From the NCBI GenBank assembly GCA_032690845.1, contig CM064430.1, forward strand, positions 1,908,949 through 1,972,948: a DNA stretch of 64,000 nucleotides, written 5' to 3'. Every line of letters starts with the position of its first letter. Within the stretch, counting starts at the first letter, position 1. Positions 56,800-64,000 of this stretch are shown one piece after another. The position numbers and the translations under genes are program-made. Below the pieces are notes generated by a model, which was not told the origin of the DNA, ran no database searches, and saw only the letters and a program-made list of their open reading frames with translations. Source of the stretch: Eleusine coracana subsp. coracana. Taxonomy: Eukaryota; Streptophyta; Magnoliopsida; Poales; Poaceae.

Positions 56800-59700
56800 G
56801 GATTGGACTAGACCATTACACGGTCTTTGTTTGCCTAGTTTTTCCTGTGAATCCTTGTCTCCTGCTAAATAATCACTGGAAAGCTCGCAAGTTGTTGAGT
56901 AATACTAGCATGCTATAGTTGACTATTTCATTTCTTTTGCTGTGCGGTTTCCTTTCCTATTAGCGAGTCCGTTTACTCCAGGAGTGTCCACGTCAGACAA
57001 GGATGGAGAGAACCTGGTTTCGTGCCTGCCAAAGCCCAAATGACGAGCAACGGCATTGACAGGACAAAAGCTTTTGTTTTCAGTGCTCCCTTTTTTTTTT
57101 TCTTTGACGTGTGATCGCGTGTCTTTTCTGTGCCTAGTCTTATCCGCTTCAACCTCACACTGTTCCAAGGTGTGTTACTAATCGGTAGTACGATCTGTCG
57201 AGGTCTGAAACGAATCATATAGTTCGAGTGGTTTCATACTAGCTGGTGGATTGAATCACACACTTTTAGCAGCACGTTTCCCCAATCTGGTGAGCCAACA
57301 CCATCCGCACTTCTACGATGGCATTTCGCTCTCATCTAGCTATTATCCGACTCTCGCAAAAAAAAAAAGCTATTATCCGACTAATAATCAACCGCACGGT
57401 CAGAAGATCATCATATGACACCTGCAGTGGTACGGTGTTGTTGCAAGACTCGCGCCATGCGTACTGTTTCCAAGACAATCATGACGGCATCTACACATAC
57501 AGTTACATACAAATCTGAGATGCAACTTGTTCATTACCTCACCTCCAGAGCTGACTTTTTTTTTGGATCGGAGGTACACGAAATTGTAGCTCGCGTCAAC
57601 ACGATAGCGTACAGAGCACTTTATTGGTAACACGTAATACATCAAATTGATTGCGTGGGAACAAGGAACAGTGCGATGCGATGATAGATAGAGAGAGATA
57701 GAACTCTGTACGTATTAATTAGTACAGCAGATAGGTAGTTCTATACTACAACAAAACTGATTGATTTGATCGTTCGAACAGCCAAATAATTATGCGGGTG
57801 TTCATTTCCTTCAAAGTTAAAATTTAGCTACTAAAATTTAAATTAAATTTTAGTATTTTTTAAAAGATTAAAGTTTAGTCTTATTTTTAGTTCCTTTTCT
57901 TCTCTAAAGCTAAAGTTTTTCTTAAAAATTTAGACTAAAATTTAATTTTAATCCTTTGACTCATAAAAACGAACATCCCCTATAGAATGTAAAGAGCGTT
58001 ATATATCGATTATTATTAACTGGTCTACCGTTCGGGTTGTTTGACGAGACCGTGTTGTGTGAGAGAAGATCGTCCGTTCTATATATCCATGAGTCATGGC
58101 GGCGACCCATTTGCTGGTCTTCACTCCTGACAAGTGACCGAAGACAGGTTCCAGTTTCTTCCGGCGGCTGGTCTGAAACTGACGACGATAGTGAGATATC
58201 AGGATTCTTAAATTCGTATAGCTCCTTCAGATCAGAAAAAGAAAAACTTTTAATCTGTTCGTTTCAAACTGTTGACTCATACCCGGAAGAGAATTAATAA
58301 AGCTCTATTATCTTTTATCTTGATCCAAATCATAACGACCAACGACCACGACGAATCGACGATGCGTACACCACCTACCGTTGGTAATGACGACAGAATT
58401 GGTCAGAACACACGACCTGAACTCTGGAGAGACCATGCAAGCAGCGAATGCATGAACAACGTGCCCGAAGTGTGGTGATAGCTACAACAGGTGTGACACG
58501 CCGCAGCTGCCTTTTTTACGTTCATTCAGGAACCTGCAGCAACAGGAAGAAGAAGAAGAAGGCTGCCCGTACGTTGGTCAACAAGGCAGCAGCACGAGGA
58601 GAGGAAAAGCCGCGCCCTCTCCATTATTATCTCCAACCCATTTCTTCTTCAGATGCTACACCCGGTCTAATTTTCATATTGACTTTACGCTTATTTTTCC
58701 TGCACGAGGGTTTAAGGGATTCATTAGGATAATGATGGGGTAAGTGACACCTGAGAATAATACCTAATGAGAGGGGGAAATGAGCACCTCGTGCGCGGTT
58801 AGAACAACATAATAAACAACCAATAACCGTTGGTCAGACAGCGTACACTGTACACGTCATGTCAGGGAATTCAGACATTATTTGCAGTACGCAGCCGCAC
58901 GCCCTTTTAGCCAAAGAAAAAAGAAGGGTTGGTTGGTGCGTTTAACTTTGACAGATAAAATAACATGAATATTGGACCGATCAAGGGTATATTAGTTAGT
59001 TTAGTTGGTCATCCGCTACAGGCTACAGCTAGCGCTTCATGGTTAATGCTAGTTCTACCGTTTAAAAATTAAACGAACAATGTTGGATCAATACTAAGTT
59101 ATACTACCAATCATTCGTTTAGTCAATTTCGCAGAGAGCGCGATAAAAAACTATTTGAAATGCAGAGAATTAATTTGGTTCCTGCCGTTATTTTTTTCCA
59201 ACGAACTGTACCTATTTCCATTTTAACCGAAACGAAAATCTATGGTCTACATGACTACATCTTGATGGTGCCGCAAGAGATACAGAGAGAAAACAAGACA
59301 AGCTAACACTTTCGTATGAATAGCTCTAAAAAATGAGCTATTCATGATTTGGTTCCTACGATCCATGTGGAGGCTTAGTATGTTCTTTTCTACAAGCAAG
59401 CGCACGCACGTGACACGCTGACATAATATGCCATCACTTATAGTAACTTGTTTGTAGAAAAACCACCATGGCTTAGTATGTTACTTCAAAACCACCATGT
59501 TTAGTAAACTTCAAGCGACTATCACTTATAGTATCGAGGTAATACAGTAAGATGACATTATAAGCAAGGTATAATTATAATATAATAAGATGGTATCATA
59601 ATATCAAGGGAAAAAATATACCATATAATATATAACTAAATACATAGTTCAATGCAAAAATATATCACAATTGATTAATCTTGATGCGTTGAAAAAAAAT

Positions 59701-59849
59701 CAGATACAACTCGACGAATTTGTCTTTAATGCATTTTCATTCTCGTGTCCTCTCTACTCAATTTTTTTGTCAAGCAGCATCCATAGATGAGTGCTCATCA
59801 TCAACCTCGTGGTGATCATATATTCAGATGGGAGGGTTCTTCTTAAGAA
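56800..59849. other. Intergenic region
   Basis: AT-rich, with short open frames that show no domain (for example 57318-57645 and 58037-58732). One MITE-like element is listed separately. No gene is supported. Confidence 0.5.
57796..57980. mobile_element. Short MITE-like inverted-repeat element
   Basis: The left end GGGTGTTCATTTCCTT is matched in inverted form by the right end (AAAACGAACATCCCC). The roughly 185-bp AT-rich interior is built of AAATTTAGACTAAAATTT-type text. A clear target-site duplication was not found. Confidence 0.55.
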
Positions 59850-61838
59850 CTAGATGGTACCCTGTGCGCTGCCACGGGAGAGTAAGTTTGTTAATTAAAA
59901 AACCCATTGGCTAAAAAATACATAACTTATAAATTTTTTATTATAAAATAAAAAAGTCACTTTCTTACGGTGAATTTCAATGGTAAAAAAGAGAATTTTT
60001 ATAATTTCACTGATGGCAAGTGAAAAAGAATAAGAGGGTCTAATATGGGAGTGCTAATCTTGATTAGAGCAAAAGAGCAGTACGATAATAGTACTATATT
60101 TGGAAGTTGAATTAAATAATATCTACTATTCATGATAAAAAAAAGGATCAAAATGGCAACCAATAATGTCATTATCAGCTCCATCGGACTTGCGTGATGG
60201 TTAAGCTCTTCAAATTTCATGTCTTGTCAAAATGTAAAGTATAAAAAGATATGTGATAATTCATTGAAGCAGGAAAAATGTCAATTTACAAAATTGTGTC
60301 GATAAATGTCTTTTAATGCAATCCAAGTGGAAACCAAAAAAAAAATACTTAAACTGGTAGCAGGCAAGGAGACGATAGAGGGTAATGGGCTGGAGCCAGC
60401 TGACGCAAGAAGTTGTTGTGATGCTCTATGGAGAGTGAGTTACTTTTAATATACCCCAACAGCCAACGGCTAAGCTCTAATTCTTAAACAGTATTGTAGA
60501 AAGTTTTCAAGGATTGAATCAACTAACTGATTCAACTGAAGAAACATATATATGTGTTGACGATCAAAATATACACTCTGGAAAAACCGGAGTATTCAGT
60601 TGACAGACAAATAGTGGTTAAAATTGTTTAAATCAAGGCTAATATTAATTATTTCATATATTTGGTATTTAGATATATTTTGCATGTTGTGAGCATATTT
60701 TCTAAATATTTTGGCTAAGTTTCACTCAAGAAACAAAGAAGTGCATATAAAAGTATAAATATCAAGCCAAAATACTTATTTGAAGTCTCCACGATGAAGC
60801 CCTTGTCGAGACGATCAAAACGGATATATAGAACGCCTATTTTGGAGTCCGGATAAGGAAGTTATAACATTTCAAAGATGTTCACAGACTATAAAACTAG
60901 ATGGTCCGGTTCGGAGGGACCGGTTTTCACGGTCCAGACCGAGTTAGAGTTAGTTTTCTTCATGTAAATCTCGGTTTCTTGCGGGACAAGGCCTCCCACC
61001 CTTTATATACAAAGAGCCACGGCTGATTAAGGCATCACCCAATCGATCAAAACTTATTTTCTTTATTTTTTTATCTCTTTTACCTTTTTATCTCTCCCAT
61101 TACTTTTCCAATCCTAATTGTTGTTCTTCTTCGTCTCTACGGTGTTTGAATACGTCCTAACTGGCCTGCCGACGTTAGGACAACCCAAGAGTGCACTTGC
61201 CCTGACGGGTTCCTCCCGGGCAAGTGTTCGTTGGTTTTCGTCGGAACCCCGACAAAACCGGAGGGTCCGATTTTGGCAGATTCAGCATCGAGTTCTGTTT
61301 TTGCCATCTACACAAAGACGTGCTCGTGTAGCGGCGCTTTTCGGCGTCAACAATATGTAACAACGGTAACCCCCTCATGTCTATGTTGTACAGGCAAACC
61401 AGATAAAGAAAAGTAAGTAAATCAAAAGTGAGAATATGAGAGAGAGAGAGGAGAGAGAGATAAGCTCGGTCATAACATTTTGCATTATATATAGGTTCAA
61501 GGGAGATGATGGGATGGTGATTCATGATGATTTGTTTATGTATATTTATTTGATTGCAGACTCTTGGTTTCTCATAGCGCTTGTCAGTTATGGGTGAATG
61601 GTTAAGTGGATAATTAAACCGAGTGTAATGTGGGATGTTAATTAATAGTGCATTGATTTTTTTGGGAGAGAACATGTCTGGTAATTGAGAGAACACCTTG
61701 AGAGTGAATAATGAGGATGAACTAATAAAATGACTTGACGGATTAGATTATTATGATGATGTGGCACAACGTGGTTGCAGCAAAATAAGAGTTATCATTC
61801 TTAGTGGGTTGCGTCTTTTATTTATATATATATGTAGA
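59850..61838 (-). mobile_element. Helitron 3' end and possible full element (minus strand)
   Basis: The 3' terminus is well supported: in minus-strand sense CCCGTGGCAGCGCACAGGG (an imperfect hairpin) is followed by TACCAT and CTAG (59853-59850), then T. A plausible 5' end, TCTACATATATATATAAAT after A, lies at 61838, which would make a 2-kb element with the solo LTR nested inside. The 5' assignment is a guess because no empty site is available. Confidence 0.4.
60550..61357 (+). mobile_element. Solo LTR with 5-bp target-site duplication
   Basis: The LTR spans 60555-61352 (798 bp). It begins TGTTGACG and ends CGTCAACA, a perfect 8-base inverted terminal pair containing TG...CA. ATATG flanks it on both sides (60550-60554 and 61353-61357). 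A TATATA at 61004-61009 is the likely LTR promoter. Neither a primer-binding site nor an internal coding region follows, so it is the product of recombination between two LTRs. The plus-strand frame at 61118-61360 lies in the LTR and is not a gene. Confidence 0.9.
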
Positions 61839-62704
61839 TATTTTAAATCCTCATCATGGCAATGACAACCTAATAGTTTGTTAGACATGTAGCCCAATTA
61901 GAGAAAAGGAGGGCCATGACAAAATTCTAACTATGTTGCTCTTTCGGTCCAACTTAGTAAGACTTCTTGATCATAAGCTATTATGGCTTGTTAATATGCC
62001 ATCCTTCTATCATGGATCATGATACTAATCAAGACAAAGGTCCAACCTTATTGTTTATCATACTAGAAACAGCTCACAGTATATATACCGTTAAATACAT
62101 ATGATTTTTGTATTTAGCTAGATATGTTTTCTTTAATATTAAAATAATTTTATTGTAAAAAAGAGAAGAGAGAAAAAAACTGAAATAAATTCTAAAGATG
62201 TAGTGGAAGAGAAGGAGCATATGCCGCCGTAATAAATTGTTATGTGTTGTTTCTTAATTACTAGAATTATTTACATTATAAATAGTTACAATCTTAGCTT
62301 GAGATATACTTCTTGTTGAAATAGAGAGCATGTATCTAAAGTATGTCTATCTATAAGAGGTAGCAAGACACCAACCAACTCTGTTACAATAATAATCGAA
62401 GACCATGTTTTAGTTTCCTGCACGTAACGAAGAAAAATAATTTACAGGAAAAGCAAACTGTGAATTCGATCCAGCTCAACCCATCTCTCACTTCTGGTAA
62501 TAAAAAGTAGTAGTAGTACTTAATTAAACATTCATAAGTCGACCACAAAAAAGCCCACTAAGTAATAATAATAATAACAGTTCTAATAACTAGCTAGTGA
62601 TTAGTTCAAACACTCAGTAATAACGATCAGTACATAGCTAGCTAAACCTCGGACACATCGTCGGCCGTGTCATCAACAACAATAAGCGTTGCTGTTGGTT
62701 CAGT
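61839..62704. other. Intergenic region, 3' flank of the glycine-rich protein gene
   Basis: AT-rich with a (TAA)n-like run at about 62560-62576. Nothing else is supported; the 3' UTR of the minus-strand gene at 62705 should lie at the right edge. Confidence 0.5.
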
Positions 62705-63247
62705 TCAGCAGGAGGCGACGCATCGCTTGGTGCAGTCGAAGCTGCACCCGCCGCCGCCTCCTCCGCCGCCGCCGCTCTTGCTCCGGTAGCTGTACGACTT
62801 GAAGCACCGCGCCGGGCAGGTGAGCCGCTTCCCGTGGCACGGACCGCGCTCCGCGCACACCGTCGTCGGCGGCACCACCGCGCCGCGCCGGTACCACGTC
62901 CCGCCCGCGCCCCACCCGCCGAACCCTGCGCCGCCGCCTCCGCCTCCTCCTCCTCCTCCTCCTCCGCCGCCGCCGCCGAAGCCAGCTGCTCCGCCCGGCG
63001 CGCCGCCGAAGAAGCCAGCTGCCCCGCCTGGCGCGCCGCCGCCGAAGAAGCCACCTCCTCGGCCCGGCGCGCCCCCGCCGCCGCCGAACCACGGCATCCC
63101 GAAGAAGCCCGCCTGACCGCCGCCGAAGTCGTCGTCGTTGGGCCTGCCGTGGCGTGGGCCGACGGCCGAGGCCAGCGGAGCAGACGTCACCGCGAGCAGC
63201 AGGACGAGGAGGAGAACGGAGCAAGTCTTGGCGTTGGCCATGGCCAT
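62705..63247 (-). CDS. Secreted glycine-rich protein with C-terminal cysteine domain
   Basis: 180 residues from MAMANAKTCS; the frame stays open upstream, but this ATG starts directly before a canonical signal peptide (VLLLVLLLAVTSAPLASA, cleavage near residue 28). A Gly/Phe-rich region (about 40-115) is made of GGGFFGG and PGGAAGF units and ends in a long poly-Gly run. The C-terminal 50 residues hold eight cysteines in CAERGPCHGKRLTCPARCF ... CSFDCTKRCVASC, interrupted by a second Gly run. This arrangement is known from plant cell-wall-associated glycine-rich proteins. Likely secreted to the apoplast; molecular role unknown. Antisense proline-rich frames over it are shadows. Confidence 0.88.
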   Translation of the reverse strand: MAMANAKTCSVLLLVLLLAVTSAPLASAVGPRHGRPNDDDFGGGQAGFFGMPWFGGGGGAPGRGGGFFGGGAPGGAAGFFGGAPGGAAGFGGGGGGGGGGGGGGGGAGFGGWGAGGTWYRRGAVVPPTTVCAERGPCHGKRLTCPARCFKSYSYRSKSGGGGGGGGGCSFDCTKRCVASC

Positions 63248-64000
63248 ATTCTGGTGTGGAAGTGGAATCGACTGGTGGTTCTTGACTTCTTGGGGACGAG
63301 GAGAGCTGGTTGGATTTGGGAGTTTGTGAAAAAAAGCAAAGCTGGGCGATGATATGATGGACAAGAAGCGCAGAGACACGGTAGTATACTTATGGGCTAT
63401 GGCGATCGAGGAGGTGGATCGTGTCTGCAAGTGGCGGAGCGTTGGGGAAAGTGGAGCACAGTGGTGGGGCGGTGGTGCTGCGTGGCGTGGCGATTCGTTC
63501 GGGGGGTGCCTGTCGCAATTTGCTCTGGTTAAACCTGATAATGACGATGACCGGCGAGTGCGGTCTAGCTAAACGAGTGTGTAGCTGGCTGTCACTGCCT
63601 CACTCACTGTTGCACCAACCAAGTACTAGCTTAGCTGGAAAAACAGTTGACTAGCACCAAGGGACCGGAGCAGACGGTGCAATTGTTAGCGAGTTGTCTT
63701 GTCAGAAAACCGCACTTGTTTACCTCCCAATGCAAATGGCTCTCTCTGCTGCATCTATTCCTCATCGTGATTCGAAACTGCGACTGTAATCACCGGAGGG
63801 GAGTTAATGGCGTCTGAGTTCGAGGAGTATTTCCGAGTTTTTGACCGGCCGGCCATGAGCTCGGGAGTCCAAAACTAGAAGCTCTCCTCTGCATTGCACC
63901 CATGCTGCGGTGCTCTCTGCCTCTGTCTCTGTGCGCGCCACCGATTGGTTTCCCGCCACGGCCGCTTCAGCTGACTTCTTGCTGCTCCACGACAACTGAA
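63248..64000. other. Promoter side of the glycine-rich gene and right edge
   Basis: The 5' UTR and promoter of the minus-strand gene should lie here. The minus-strand frame at 63804-63995 has no recognisable domain, although a gene beyond the window cannot be excluded. Confidence 0.4.

Noticed and set aside
61118..61360. Plus-strand frame of 80 residues near 61.2 kb
   Set aside because: Lies wholly at the end of the solo LTR and stops just beyond its border, with no family likeness.
62799..63116. Proline-rich plus-strand frames over the glycine-rich gene
   Set aside because: Pure antisense of GGN codons; the minus-strand frame has a signal peptide and an ordered cysteine pattern, the plus-strand frames have neither.
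1..64000. CRISPR arrays, operons, phage or bacterial plasmid features
   Set aside because: Gene structure, introns and transposons are those of a plant nuclear genome. The only regular direct-repeat array (44286-45129) has LTR and primer-binding-site structure, not repeat-spacer structure.

Overview
The window is nuclear DNA of a flowering plant and almost certainly a grass (Poaceae). The evidence is GC-rich first exons followed by AT-rich introns, GT-AG gene structures, tRNA-derived SINEs, Stowaway- and Tourist-type MITEs, small non-autonomous Helitrons, and a SMART/TRIM-like array known from grasses. I cannot name the species.

Layout. At 0.16-0.74 kb and 9.67-10.2 kb on the plus strand lie two related, N-myristoylation-type DUF4228 (PADRE) genes. 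They are separated by 9 kb that carries a SINE, a Stowaway, a Tourist MITE and a duplicated upstream block. At 12.7-15.7 kb on the minus strand is the plastid-division gene PDV2 (two exons, with a LINE in its intron). It shares a 0.4-kb head-to-head promoter region with the first of four tandem plus-strand F-box genes (16.1, 20.6, 23.7 and 27.2 kb). Copies 1 and 3 look intact, copy 2 is frameshifted and copy 4 has a shortened C-terminus. Insertions in this cluster include a Helitron, a hAT element and a mini-Stowaway.

At 29.9-33.3 kb on the minus strand is an 11-coding-exon gene for a MIP1-type leucine-zipper plus DUF547 protein. A 6.5-kb intergenic region with two MITE-like elements follows. 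At 40.1-42.6 kb on the minus strand is a two-exon BTB/POZ gene. Next come a five-LTR SMART/TRIM-like tandem array (44.3-45.1 kb) and a tRNA-Glu(UUC) gene (45.8 kb). At 46.5-55.3 kb on the minus strand is a 22-exon PLAA/DOA1 (UFD3) homologue with a Helitron in intron 7.

The right end holds an unrecognised small basic protein gene (56.1-56.6 kb), a long AT-rich intergenic tract with a solo LTR and a third Helitron end (59.8-61.8 kb), and a secreted glycine-rich/cysteine-tailed protein gene (62.7-63.2 kb).

The genes do not form one pathway. PDV2 acts at the plastid envelope. PLAA and the F-box proteins belong to the ubiquitin system, and the BTB protein may act as a Cullin-3 adaptor. The most informative feature of the locus is how it has been shaped by local gene duplication and by mobile elements whose exact borders can be read from target-site duplications and from comparison of paralogous copies. 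Exon models for the multi-exon genes were derived by hand from splice signals, reading-frame continuity and protein family likeness.
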